Source: Deltaproteobacteria bacterium (GTDB taxonomy: Bacteria > Myxococcota > UBA796 > SXON01). Taken from it: a stretch of 15,908 nucleotides of DNA. Position 1 is the stretch's first letter; the number at the start of each line of letters is the position of its first letter. The DNA lies in NCBI GenBank assembly GCA_947483545.1, contig CANKNP010000083.1, positions 1-15,908 on the forward strand, written 5' to 3'. The notes under the pieces are model-generated. The model had not been told where the DNA came from and made no database searches. It saw nothing but the letters and a program-made list of their open reading frames with translations. This document shows, piece after piece, positions 1 to 6,742 of this stretch. The position numbers and the translations under genes are program-made.

Positions 1-54
1 GGCGGCGATGCGGCTGGCGGCGCGGACAGGGAGCGAAAGGAGCTTTTTGAACAT
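1..54 (-). CDS. N-terminal start of an unidentified protein, cut by the window edge
   Basis: An open frame starts at the ATG at 54-52 on the minus strand and reaches the left edge without a stop. Only 18 residues are visible: MFKKLLSLPVR followed by a short Ala/Arg/Ser stretch. This basic, amphipathic opening is common at the start of small helical or membrane-associated proteins, but it is too short to name a family. No convincing ribosome binding site precedes the ATG. The call rests on the natural-looking N-terminus and on the divergent spacer that follows, so it stays tentative. Confidence 0.4.
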   Translation of the reverse strand, partial: MFKKLLSLPVRAASRIAA

Positions 55-109
55 GGCGCGGGGCTAACACGCCCTGTTCTGTGGGGGGCAAGCCCGCCAC
101 GCCCCCCGC

Positions 110-208
110 GAGCCGGGGTGCGTTCGAGTATGAGCGCATACCCGGGGTAGTACCCGCCGACCCCAGACCCGGCTCGGGTGCGGTTGGGAATCGGCTGGGG
201 CCCGAGCC
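110..208. other. Mutually exclusive inverted repeats (possible switch-like leader)
   Basis: GAGCCGGG at 110-117 is the exact complement of CCCGGCTC at 168-175. The overlapping GGCTCGGG at 171-178 is the exact complement of CCCGAGCC at 201-208. The middle segment can therefore pair with either the left or the right partner, but not both. Attenuators and riboswitches have this geometry. In such GC-rich DNA 8-base matches also arise by chance, and no known riboswitch consensus was recognised. Confidence 0.25.
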
Positions 209-236
209 GCCCACCGTCGGAACGTTCAGGACAGAA

Positions 237-261
237 CAAAACTGAGGGGCTCAGTTATGTT
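237..261. promoter_or_regulatory. Palindromic operator candidate, copy 1
   Basis: The half-sites read AACAAAACTGAG and CTCAGTTATGTT around a GGG centre. They match as a palindrome at 11 of 12 positions in each arm. The block is much more AT-rich than its surroundings. A 25-base exact copy in inverted orientation lies at 11410-11434. On the plus strand both copies are followed four bases after the CTCAGTT by TACATCA. This copy sits about 110 bases upstream of the ATG at 370. A dimeric transcription factor site is the simplest reading. The regulator is unknown. Confidence 0.55.
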
Positions 262-369
262 ACATCAAACCCTGGACGAGCCCTGAGGGGCTGAACCCGA
301 CGGATCGTCGGTCAAGTAGCGGATCACCCCGCGAGCTCCGCGTCCTCGGCCCAGCGCTACGTTGCCAGC

Positions 370-747
370 ATGCTCCTCCTCCTGTCCCTCGCCCTCGCCG
401 CGGCCCCTCCCCCCACGCTCGCCGGCACCTGGAAGCTCGACCCCGCGCGGTCGTCCGACCCCTCCGCCGTGCTCGCGCTGCTCGGCGTCCCGAGCTACCT
501 CGCCTGGGCCGCGAACGACGTGACACAGGTGATCACGCTCGGACCCGAGAGCATCACCGTAGAGGTGCGGACCACGTTCAAGACTGCGATGGAGACGATG
601 TCGTTGGCTACAGGCGCTTCGGCCACAGGCGCTTTGTTCGACATCCAGTATGTGGTGAAGCCCAGGGTCGACGGCGGCGCCATCGCGGCGTCGGGCACGA
701 TCACGCTGGAGGCGTGGCGACGCCGCTCGAGATGCGCCGCTCCGTAG
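370..747 (+). CDS. Secreted lipocalin-like small protein, C-terminus lost by frameshift
   Basis: The product begins with a clear Sec signal peptide (MLLLLSLALAAAPP, probable cleavage near residue 14). A lipocalin-like start follows, 'LAGTWKLDPARS', and alternating beta-strand segments such as 'SITVEVRTTF', typical of small periplasmic beta-barrel proteins. A 15-base tandem duplication at 607-636 gives the repeat ATGASATGA. The frame leaves a sensible sequence after 'GTITLE' (about 711) and ends in basic, low-complexity residues at a TAG at 745-747. The natural continuation lies one frame over and reaches a TGA at 831-833. Restoring one G in the GG at about 710 would join the two into a protein of about 154 residues. 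No specific function can be given. The start is the ATG after which the signal peptide begins. Confidence 0.6.
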   Translation: MLLLLSLALAAAPPPTLAGTWKLDPARSSDPSAVLALLGVPSYLAWAANDVTQVITLGPESITVEVRTTFKTAMETMSLATGASATGALFDIQYVVKPRVDGGAIAASGTITLEAWRRRSRCAAP

Positions 748-833
748 AGGGCGACACGATGCGCAGCTACGTCGCGATCGGCACGGGCAGCTCGGCGATC
801 GTGCTGGATCGGGTGTTCGCGCGGTCCAAGTGA
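711..833 (+). pseudogene. Displaced C-terminal part of the lipocalin-like gene at 370
   Basis: Read from 711 in the frame of the TGA at 831-833, the translation runs GVATPLEMRRSVEGD and then a strand-like segment ending in LDRVFARSK. It continues the beta-sheet pattern of the upstream product directly, as expected for the last strands of a small barrel. It has no start codon or ribosome binding site of its own, so it is best read as the missing C-terminus rather than a separate gene. Either a genuine 1-base deletion or an assembly error would explain it. Confidence 0.55.
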
Positions 834-946
834 CACCCCCGCGGCCGCCTACCGAGCGCCGTGCAGCCGACTCGGAAGCGATGCTGGGGCGAGGCGAAGC
901 CCCGGTCGGTGAGCGCCGAAGCCGCGCGGGAAGGCGTGGAGCGGAT

Positions 947-1042
947 TCAGGGCTGCGGGTGAGGACGTCGCCGAAAGGCCGGAAACAGAGACCACAGCGC
1001 GATCGCGAGGATGCTGTGCGTGCCGCGGCAACCGCACGACGG
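947..1042 (-). pseudogene. MYXO-CTERM-like tail lying in frame behind a stop codon
   Basis: Directly after the TGA at 1045-1043, in the same frame, 31 codons run to the next TGA at 949-947. They encode a CGC cluster, a hydrophobic stretch of about 13 residues (ILAIALWSLFPAF), then RRR and a short polar end. Cysteine motif, membrane helix and Arg cluster in that order are the layout of MYXO-CTERM sorting signals, which myxobacterial myxosortases process. The position at the C-terminus of a secreted beta-propeller protein fits. It would be translated only by readthrough or if the TGA is an error. Confidence 0.45.
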
Positions 1043-1630
1043 TCACGCCGTCGCTCGCCAAGCGCCGGCCATGGTCGCCGACAGAACCCCGCTGGGCGCT
1101 GGGATCTCGGTCCAGACCCCTTCGCGGACGTACGCCAGATTTCCGCTCGCCAGCGTGGCGACCACCCCCCCGAAGCCGCCGTTCCGGTTGGTGATCCGCG
1201 CGCCCGCCCAGACCCGTGCGGCGGATCCGTCCGAAGCCAGCGTCCACACGCCATCCTCGGCAGCGAGGAAGAGCTCCGATCCGCCGGCGATAGCGAGCAC
1301 CGCGAAGGGAAGCGGGACGGGGAGCCACGCGTCCACGGCCGTCGATCCCGGGCTCGCGTTCCACCATACGCGATCCAGGCCGAGCAAGACGACGGCGCCA
1401 TCATCGAGGGTGACAGCGGCGGAGAGATCGTCCTCCGTGCAGTCGCCGGCGGTCGCGAGCCAGGTGCGCCCCCCGTCGATGGAGCGGTAGAGGTCGGTCA
1501 CTTCGTCGTGGTCGGCGAGGAGCCACCACGGGCGCGCGGGATCGAGCCCCGGCGCCGGCGCCAAGGCCGTGACGGCGTCGTGCGGGACGTGCGCGAGGGA
1601 CGCCGGGATCAAGAGCGCGAGGAGGTTCAC
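1043..1630 (-). CDS. Secreted Asp-box (BNR) beta-propeller protein, C-terminus interrupted
   Basis: The GTG at 1630 was chosen because a signal peptide starts there (MNLLALLIPASLA, cleavage near residue 13). The longer ATG start at 1777 would overlap msrB and adds a basic, non-signal stretch. The mature protein has a perfect Asp-box, SIDGGRTW at residues 50-57, and blade-like repeats such as 'LFLAAEDGVWTLASDGS' near 120-136. These are hallmarks of BNR/sialidase-type or photosynthesis-stability-factor-like propellers. At 195 residues it is short for a complete propeller. No catalytic residues of a sialidase can be named, so a binding or structural role outside the inner membrane is more likely. 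The TGA at 1045-1043 is followed in frame by a sorting-signal-like tail. The gene is divergent from msrB with only 22 bases between the starts. Confidence 0.6.
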   Translation of the reverse strand: MNLLALLIPASLAHVPHDAVTALAPAPGLDPARPWWLLADHDEVTDLYRSIDGGRTWLATAGDCTEDDLSAAVTLDDGAVVLLGLDRVWWNASPGSTAVDAWLPVPLPFAVLAIAGGSELFLAAEDGVWTLASDGSAARVWAGARITNRNGGFGGVVATLASGNLAYVREGVWTEIPAPSGVLSATMAGAWRATA

Positions 1631-1652
1631 CTCGGGCAGGATAATCGGTCGG

Positions 1653-2153
1653 ATGCGCGACCCTGCCCTGGACCCCACCCTCGATCCCCGCTCCCTCACC
1701 CCCGCCGAGTGGAGCGCCCTGCTCGCCCCCTTGGAGTTTGCCATCCTCCGGGAGTCGGCGACCGAGCACCCGAACACCGGCCGCTACAACGACGATCCAG
1801 GCCCAGGCGCTTTCCATTGCGCAGGCTGCGCCGCCCAGCTCTACGGCGCCGACCACAAGTTCCACTCCGGATGCGGCTGGCCCTCGTTCTTCCAGGAAGT
1901 GGTGCCCGGCTGCCTGGAGATCCACGAGGACCGCTCCCACGGCCGGGTCCGCACCGAGATGCGTTGCGCCCGGTGCGGTGGTCACATGGGCCACATCTTC
2001 AACGACGCGCCGCGCACACCCACGGGGATGCGGCACTGTGTGAATGGCTTCGCGGTGCTGCACGTGCCGGCGGGGGCGGAGGTCGCAGCGGTTTTCGCCG
2101 CGCACCGGGCGGGGGTACAGGCAGGGGCTGGGGGCGGAGAGCTTCGGCGCTAG
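1653..2153 (+). CDS. msrB: Peptide-methionine (R)-S-oxide reductase MsrB
   Basis: MsrB reduces the R-epimer of methionine sulfoxide in proteins, normally using thioredoxin. The 166-residue product carries the full family signature. The two zinc CxxC pairs are at C56/C59 (FHCAGC) and C105/C108 (RCARC). SGCGWPSF holds the probable resolving Cys74, HMGHIFND is at 111-118, and the catalytic Cys129 is in RHCVN. The usual 'NSASL' after the catalytic Cys is replaced by 'NGFAVL', a modest departure. The ATG at 1653 is used because the preceding in-frame codons from 1569 look like non-coding sequence and overlap the divergent propeller gene. A purine-rich GCAGGA lies about 11 bases upstream. With no signal peptide the enzyme should be cytoplasmic. 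Confidence 0.93.
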   Translation: MRDPALDPTLDPRSLTPAEWSALLAPLEFAILRESATEHPNTGRYNDDPGPGAFHCAGCAAQLYGADHKFHSGCGWPSFFQEVVPGCLEIHEDRSHGRVRTEMRCARCGGHMGHIFNDAPRTPTGMRHCVNGFAVLHVPAGAEVAAVFAAHRAGVQAGAGGGELRR

Positions 2154-2171
2154 GAGTCCGCAGCGCATACC

Positions 2172-2270
2172 CCGGGAGCGCCGCCCGCGAGACTCGCAGC
2201 GGGCGCCGCGGCTGCTCCCGGAGCCGCAGAATTCAACGTCGCCCGGGCCCCCGGCGCGGGTACTCCCGCG
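2172..2270. terminator. Stem-loops between convergent genes
   Basis: CCGGGAGC at 2172-2179 pairs exactly with GCTCCCGG at 2214-2221, enclosing a further GCCCGC/GCGGGC stem. A second hairpin, CGCGGG/CCCGCG with a 4-base loop, spans 2255-2270. They fill the gap between the convergent ends of msrB (2153) and the membrane protein gene (2277), where bidirectional termination is expected. No U-tract follows either stem, so the terminator role is inferred from position and structure. Confidence 0.4.
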
Positions 2271-2276
2271 TCGGGG

Positions 2277-2675
2277 CTAGCCCGTCCGATTCCGCTGCAG
2301 AACCGCCAGCGCGGCAGACATCGCGGTGCCGGTCACGAGCGTGCCCATGAACCCGCCGCCTGCGGCCGCGATCGCGGTGGGGGGGACCGGGCCGAGCAGG
2401 GCCAGCAGGTCGGGAAACAGCACCTGAGTGACGAGCAAAGACCCGGCGAAAGCGAACAGCGCGCCGATGAGCGAGACCCCAGCGCCCCCGAGGATGCGTG
2501 GACCGATGGGCCGGCCGACCGCCGGGCGCGAGAACAGCGAGATGAGGGTGCCCACCTCCAGGCCGGTCGCGATGGGGATGAACAGCGGCGTGCCCGGGAG
2601 CAGCGCCGCGGAGACCAACTGCCAGACGAACACCAGGCCGCCGAGGGCCGCCCCGTAGGCGAGGACGACCTTCAC
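2277..2675 (-). CDS. Small four-helix membrane protein (DUF4199-like)
   Basis: The product has 132 residues and about four transmembrane helices, near residues 4-26, 30-48, 60-86 and 98-125. The only charged residues lie in short loops and at the tail (LQRNRTG). The start 'AYGAALGGL' and the mid-protein 'PRILGGAGVSLIGALFAF' recall the DUF4199 membrane family common in Bacteroidota and Myxococcota, but this is recognition by pattern only. GTG at 2675 was chosen because it overlaps the stop of the preceding gene as GTGA, a typical coupled junction. The longer ATG at 2696 would lie inside that gene and add only Arg-rich residues. Function is unknown. Confidence 0.65.
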   Translation of the reverse strand: MKVVLAYGAALGGLVFVWQLVSAALLPGTPLFIPIATGLEVGTLISLFSRPAVGRPIGPRILGGAGVSLIGALFAFAGSLLVTQVLFPDLLALLGPVPPTAIAAAGGGFMGTLVTGTAMSAALAVLQRNRTG

Positions 2676-3019
2676 GTGTCGTCCTCGTCGTCGCAATTGC
2701 TATCGACGCCGTCGCCGGGCGTCTCCTCGGCCTCGGGGTGGATGTCCGCGTTGTCGTCGTCGCAGTCTCCATCCTCCTCGCTCCAGCCGTCGTTGTCCTC
2801 ATCGGTCTCCACCGCCGTCTCCGTCCACGCGGCGGAGTAGTCGGATTGCACGGCGGGGCCGTCGCAGCCCGCGCTGATCATCCCGAGACCCAGCAACGCT
2901 GCTGCGCGTGAGAGGCGCCTGGCGTGGCAGGGGTGCTTGAAGGCGCAGTGGGGGCAGACGCAGCTCCCCTCGACAACGAGCTCAGTGCATGCAGGACAGG
3001 CAACCAGGGAAGGCGGCAT
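2672..3019 (-). CDS. Zinc ribbon plus lipobox plus MopE-type metal-binding motif protein
   Basis: Three parts are visible in 115 residues. First is an N-terminal zinc ribbon with Cys pairs CPAC (8-11) and CPHC (22-25). Second is a hydrophobic segment at about 39-51 ending in a lipobox-like SAGC with Cys52. Third is an acidic tail that matches the putative metal-binding motif of MopE-type proteins: DNDGW, then GDCDDDN at 84-90, HPEAEE, and DGVDSNCDD at 103-111. Known MopE motifs bind copper or calcium-like ions outside the cell. The ATG at 3019 has GGAG seven bases upstream. The gene overlaps the next one by 4 bases. A zinc ribbon in front of a lipoprotein signal is odd, because it would stay cytosolic or be removed. 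Confidence 0.7.
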   Translation of the reverse strand: MPPSLVACPACTELVVEGSCVCPHCAFKHPCHARRLSRAAALLGLGMISAGCDGPAVQSDYSAAWTETAVETDEDNDGWSEEDGDCDDDNADIHPEAEETPGDGVDSNCDDEDDT

Positions 3020-3149
3020 CGGACATCTCCGCTCCCGAGGGTAGCACGGTCCTCACCCGCAACTTCCGACCGGAGCCAGCGGGTTGGCCGGCCGCTCCAG
3101 GATGGGCCCGGGGTCGTCCTCATGCGAAGGAGCTCCTTTCTGCCAGATC

Positions 3150-3674
3150 TCACCCGAGCCCAAGGCAGAACGCCTGCGCGTCCGCAATCGCCGTGAGCGC
3201 AGCGGCCCTGTTCGCCTCGGTCGGGGAGGCCTGGTAGACCGCCCAAGCGGCGTCGGCCCGCGCCGCGATGGCGGCAAACCGCTGCACCAGCGCGATGTCT
3301 GGATCCGCTGGCGGGCGCGCGGCTTCCCCGGGAGGCGCCTCCTGAGCGTCGGACGGCCGCGCGGTCGGGTCGAACCAGGACGCGCCAGCGGTGCTCCCGC
3401 CTGTGGCCCCTGCGAGCGCGGAAGCGCCGACCCAGAGGGGGATGGACAGCAGCGCCAAGGCGACGTCCTTGCCTCCTTCGTCCTCGTCTTTGGGTGCCGG
3501 CGAAGGGGGCGAGCGCATCGCCTGAGCGCAGATCCCCCGCACGTCGTTCAGGTACTCGGCGGTCTCCGCCTGGGGGGACTTGACGGGGGTCGGCGGCAGC
3601 GGCTGGCGGACGGCGCACCCCTTCAGAATCGCCGCGGCGATCAGCCAGCAACTTGGGAAGGAAGATGCGCGCAT
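3150..3674 (-). CDS. Putative lipoprotein of unknown function
   Basis: From the ATG at 3674 the product opens with a compact signal-like segment, MRASSFPSCWLIAAAILKGC. Cys20 could be a lipidation site, although Lys at -2 is unusual. A Pro-rich linker follows, then an acidic stretch near 63-70 and a hydrophobic segment at about 71-91 that could be a membrane helix. A second Pro-rich linker leads to an Ala-rich helix at 125-170. No known domain was recognised. An alternative ATG at 3725 has a better ribosome binding site (GGAG, nine bases away) but would place 17 extra residues in front of the signal. The gene lies 76 bases after the end of the helical protein gene and may share its operon. Confidence 0.55.
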   Translation of the reverse strand: MRASSFPSCWLIAAAILKGCAVRQPLPPTPVKSPQAETAEYLNDVRGICAQAMRSPPSPAPKDEDEGGKDVALALLSIPLWVGASALAGATGGSTAGASWFDPTARPSDAQEAPPGEAARPPADPDIALVQRFAAIAARADAAWAVYQASPTEANRAAALTAIADAQAFCLGLG

Positions 3675-3750
3675 TTCACGACCATACCCGGGCGCATAGG
3701 GCGGAGCAACGGATAGCCTCGCCATGCAGATGCGCTCCCCCCTCGCTCCC

Positions 3751-4683
3751 TCACCCCCCCACCACCTCCTCCCACCACTGTTCAAACTTCGGCGTGTCCA
3801 CCAGCGCCCTCGCCCGCTCCCGCATCACGCTCCGTACCAGATCGATCCCGTGCGCTTCCAGCCCGCCGAGCAGCTCCCGCGCGCTCCGCCCCCCGCTCGC
3901 CGCCATCGCGCTCTTGAGCATCGCCTCGAACTGTTCCACCAGCGCCTCCTGGCCTGCGATCCCGCGGACGAGCGCAGCGCCTGTCGCCACGAGGGAGTCG
4001 GGATCCAGCTTCTCGACCTCTGCCGCGAGCTTGTGGCTGTCCGTGGCCAGCAGCACATCGAGCCCGTGCACCCGCCACTCGCCGTACTCGACGGTCAACG
4101 CGGGGTCGCACAGGTGGTCCGCCATCTTCTCGACGAGGCGTTGAACGCCGGCGTCCATGAACTCACGCGCCCGGTGCTCCACCTGGGCCTCAAACTCCTC
4201 GCCGACAAAGTGCTGAATCCCCTCCCCCAGCCGCTGGAGTCCCCGCAGGCCGCCGAACGGCAGGCCCCCGGGCATCTTCGGGGTGGAAGCGGGCTTGAGC
4301 TTCTTGGCGAAGGCGACCAGCACGTCTTGAAAAAGGTTGCGGAGCAGGAGCCGGGCAGTGCTGTGATCCATCAGGCGCCCGACGATCTCGCGGTCGGGGA
4401 CGTAGGGGCGGTTCAGGACCTGACGGAGCGGATCGCGAAGCTCCGGGGGGAGTGAAGGGTGGCCCGCGGGCACATGGCTGCGCGCGTCCTGCACGCGAGC
4501 GCGAAAGAACGCCTCGACCTGGGGATCGGCAGCGGCTTGCTTGGCGGTGGCCGCCAACTGGCGGGCGAGCCACGCGGGATCGACGAGATCGGAGACCGGC
4601 GAGTCGAGCAGATCGTCCAGAAGGAGATCGACCAGGCGGTCGGTGCCGCCTTCAACCAGCCGCTTTCGAGCTGCCTCGTTCAC
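3751..4683 (-). CDS. Unrecognised helical protein coupled to the HelD-like helicase
   Basis: The 310-residue product is predicted to be almost wholly alpha-helical and soluble. It is rich in Ala, Leu, Glu and Arg, with no signal peptide or membrane segment and no ATP-binding or catalytic motif that I recognise. The N-terminus has a Leu/Asp-rich repeat-like stretch (LVDLLLDDLLDS, residues 17-28). A Gly/Pro-rich loop near 135-148 splits the protein into two helical halves. The C-terminus ends 'FEQWWEEVVGG'. It starts at a GTG (4683-4681) that overlaps the helicase stop as GTGA, so its translation is probably coupled to that gene. A role as partner of the helicase is plausible but inferred from position only. 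Confidence 0.7.
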   Translation of the reverse strand: MNEAARKRLVEGGTDRLVDLLLDDLLDSPVSDLVDPAWLARQLAATAKQAAADPQVEAFFRARVQDARSHVPAGHPSLPPELRDPLRQVLNRPYVPDREIVGRLMDHSTARLLLRNLFQDVLVAFAKKLKPASTPKMPGGLPFGGLRGLQRLGEGIQHFVGEEFEAQVEHRAREFMDAGVQRLVEKMADHLCDPALTVEYGEWRVHGLDVLLATDSHKLAAEVEKLDPDSLVATGAALVRGIAGQEALVEQFEAMLKSAMAASGGRSARELLGGLEAHGIDLVRSVMRERARALVDTPKFEQWWEEVVGG

Positions 4684-6728
4684 CCTTCCTCCGGTTCATC
4701 CAATGCTGCTGTAAGCACCGGTGAGGGCCGGCCCACGTGGGTGACCCAAAGCTGGTGGATCGCCCGGGTCGCGGCGACGTGCAACAGGCGGCGCGGGTAG
4801 TCCCGGTTCGGGTAGGCCGCCGCCGAGACGTCCACGAGGATGACGTAGTCGAACTCCAGGCCTTTGACTTGGGAGACGTCCACGACGTCGATGCCCGGGG
4901 TGAAGGTGAAGGTCTGGTCTTCGATCAGCCGGACGTCCGGCACCTCCATGCGCTCAAAACCGTTGAAGTACGTCTCGGCCATCGTGGGCGTGGGCGTGAG
5001 CACGGCGATCGAAGCGTTGGGCTCGTCGCGGACGAGCGAGCGGAGGGCACGGCCGAGGAAATCGACGCAGGCGCCGTGATCGGGGAAATCGAAGACGGGC
5101 ACGGGATCCCCCTCGCGCATGGTGAGGGGCGGGGCCTCGTCTTCCGCGAGCGCGCCCAGGAGCCGGCGGGCGAAGGTCGTGATGGTGCGGGTGGAGCGAT
5201 AGCTCACCTTCAAGCTGGACAGTGCGGTGGCCTTCACTCCGAGGGAGGCGAGCAGGTCGCTCCAGGACAAGGTCCCGCCCGAGGCCGAGATGTGCTGCTG
5301 GGTATCGCCGGCCAGGGTGATGCACTTGTTCTTGTCGCACGCGCCGAGCAGGACAGCGACCTCCATGGGGCTGAAGTCCTGGACTTCATCGACGGCGAGG
5401 TGCGAGAGCTTGATGGCCCCGCTCTTGCTGCGGAGCTCACCGACGCGGAGCTGCCAGGCGCGCAGCAGTATCGCATCGTCCTCTTCGTCGAGCCAGGGCT
5501 CAGCGCCCTTCTCGCGGTCCTCCATCGACGCGATCTGGGACTGCTGGGCCTTCGACCAGCTCATGACCTCGTCCATCTGCTCGGCCGTGAACCCGTCGAG
5601 TTGCTCGAGCAGGCTGCGGTCGCCCAGCAGGTGCTTCCAGTCATCCAGCGCGCCGGTGCCCGTCGAGGGGGCCTTCCGGCCGCGCACCACCTGCTCCAAC
5701 AGGGCGTGCAGGCCCGGGTGCAGCTTGAGGCGGCTGACGACCCCCGGCGTATTCGCGTTGTTGTGATTGGGCAGTTGCGGAAAGTGCCGCGCGACGAGCT
5801 TGCGGGACCAGTCGCTCCAGGTCACGACCGGCACGCCTTCGACCCCGAGGCCCGGCAGCACCTTGCTCACGTAGTCCCGCAGCGCCCGACCCCAGACGAC
5901 GACGAGCATCTTGTGGGGCGCGAACCTGGCTGGGGCGTTGAACGCGAGCCACGCTATGCGGTGCAGCGCCACCGTCGTCTTGCCCGAGCCTGCCCCCCCG
6001 CGGATGACGACGGGCCCGGCGTCCGGACGCGAGATCAGCTCGAATTGCTCAGGATCGATCAGCGCGGCGATGTCGGGTAGGTGCTTGTCGGCGCGATGCG
6101 CCGCGCCGGTCCCAAGCCGGGTCTCGCCACCCGCACGCCGTGCCCCGACGCCAATGGCGAGCGACGGCACGACGGCGGTGATCTCCGCCCATTCGTCCGG
6201 CCCTTTTCGCACAAACGTGCCCTGCGGCGCCGCCACCCGTTGGAGCTTGCCGTCCATGACCGAGAGCGTGCGACGGACCTGCACAACGCCCTCGACGTCA
6301 CGCTCCCCGATGGCTTCGGTGTAGTCGTCGCCCTCCTGGTAGCAGTAGAAGATGCGGGCGATCGGCGCGTGTCGCCAATCGACGATCCGCAGGCCATCGC
6401 CGATGCGCGTGCAACGGCCGAGGAACACGTCGTTGACTCGGCCTTCGGCCTTCACCTTCAAGTGTGCGAAGTACGGGTTCTCGGGATCCACGCGGGCTTC
6501 TTGCTTGCCACGCCGGACCTGATCGAGGATTCGTCCCTGGAGCGCGTATTGTTGCTCCAGCGCCCCCTTGTCCTCGGTCTTGGCTGCGCGGATCTCCTGC
6601 TGGATCCGCTGCATCTCCTCGATGATGTCGTCCGGGGAGGCGCCCTCGGGCGCGGGTTGGCTGATGAGGCGCTCTCGCACAGCGGCAAGGACGGTCTCTT
6701 CTTCGGTGATGATCGGGTGGGTCGGCAT
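4680..6728 (-). CDS. helD: HelD-like UvrD-family ATPase/helicase
   Basis: The product resembles HelD, an SF1 helicase-like ATPase that binds RNA polymerase and helps free it from DNA in Bacillus and Mycobacterium. With the ATG at 6728 it has 682 residues. An N-terminal coiled-coil region (about 30-80) leads into the HelD-type 'NPYFAHLKV' and 'VDWRHAPIARIFY' blocks (about 84-128). Then come Walker A GGAGSGKTT (244-252), Walker B VDEVQDF (446-452), motif III GDTQQ (474-478), motif IV SYRST (about 509-513), VKGLEFD (621-627) and motif VI VAATRA (651-656). An upstream ATG at 6773 adds 15 Ala/Pro residues and overlaps nadD, so it is less favoured. Neither start has a good ribosome binding site. 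A UvrD-type DNA repair helicase is the alternative, but the DWRxPI block argues for HelD. Confidence 0.85.
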   Translation of the reverse strand: MPTHPIITEEETVLAAVRERLISQPAPEGASPDDIIEEMQRIQQEIRAAKTEDKGALEQQYALQGRILDQVRRGKQEARVDPENPYFAHLKVKAEGRVNDVFLGRCTRIGDGLRIVDWRHAPIARIFYCYQEGDDYTEAIGERDVEGVVQVRRTLSVMDGKLQRVAAPQGTFVRKGPDEWAEITAVVPSLAIGVGARRAGGETRLGTGAAHRADKHLPDIAALIDPEQFELISRPDAGPVVIRGGAGSGKTTVALHRIAWLAFNAPARFAPHKMLVVVWGRALRDYVSKVLPGLGVEGVPVVTWSDWSRKLVARHFPQLPNHNNANTPGVVSRLKLHPGLHALLEQVVRGRKAPSTGTGALDDWKHLLGDRSLLEQLDGFTAEQMDEVMSWSKAQQSQIASMEDREKGAEPWLDEEDDAILLRAWQLRVGELRSKSGAIKLSHLAVDEVQDFSPMEVAVLLGACDKNKCITLAGDTQQHISASGGTLSWSDLLASLGVKATALSSLKVSYRSTRTITTFARRLLGALAEDEAPPLTMREGDPVPVFDFPDHGACVDFLGRALRSLVRDEPNASIAVLTPTPTMAETYFNGFERMEVPDVRLIEDQTFTFTPGIDVVDVSQVKGLEFDYVILVDVSAAAYPNRDYPRRLLHVAATRAIHQLWVTHVGRPSPVLTAALDEPEEG

Positions 6729-6742
6729 GGCGGGCGCGGGTA

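Larger units (their letters stand above)
55..369. other. Divergent intergenic region with structured and regulatory sequence
   Basis: This 315-base spacer separates the minus-strand start at 54 from the plus-strand start at 370, and I see no credible gene in it. It holds a GC-rich part (80-210) with several inverted repeats. Then follows an AT-richer part with the palindrome at 237-261 and the sequence TACATCA just after it. A partial echo of the palindrome core (CTGAGGGGCTGAAC) lies at 283-296. Promoters for both flanking genes must lie here, but no clear -35/-10 pair could be assigned. Confidence 0.6.

Noticed and set aside
220..227. GAACGTTC as a LexA-type box
   Set aside because: It lacks the spacer of the Gram-positive box, and the flanking bases do not fit the longer myxobacterial consensus.
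1010..1045. Selenocysteine readthrough of the TGA at 1045-1043 by a SECIS-like hairpin
   Set aside because: The stem is short and its loop is too close to the TGA for a usual bacterial SECIS. The residue context does not match a known selenoprotein, and GC-rich hairpins are frequent.
265..1404. Minus-strand open frame of 379 codons
   Set aside because: The translation is low-complexity and Arg-rich, and it overlaps the signal-peptide gene at 370 and the propeller gene.
830..2350. Long plus-strand open frame of 506 codons across the propeller and msrB genes
   Set aside because: It is Arg/Pro/Gly-rich without domain-like sequence and overlaps two better genes in other frames. Long chance frames are common in GC-rich DNA.
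2878..3123. 81-codon minus-strand frame with AAGGAG nine bases before its ATG at 3123
   Set aside because: It overlaps the MopE-motif gene on the same strand in another frame and its sequence has no domain character. The AAGGAGCTCCTT palindrome may only imitate a ribosome binding site.
4737..6080. Plus-strand frame of 447 codons opposite the HelD-like gene
   Set aside because: It is an antisense shadow of a gene with complete SF1 motifs and has no recognisable domain itself.
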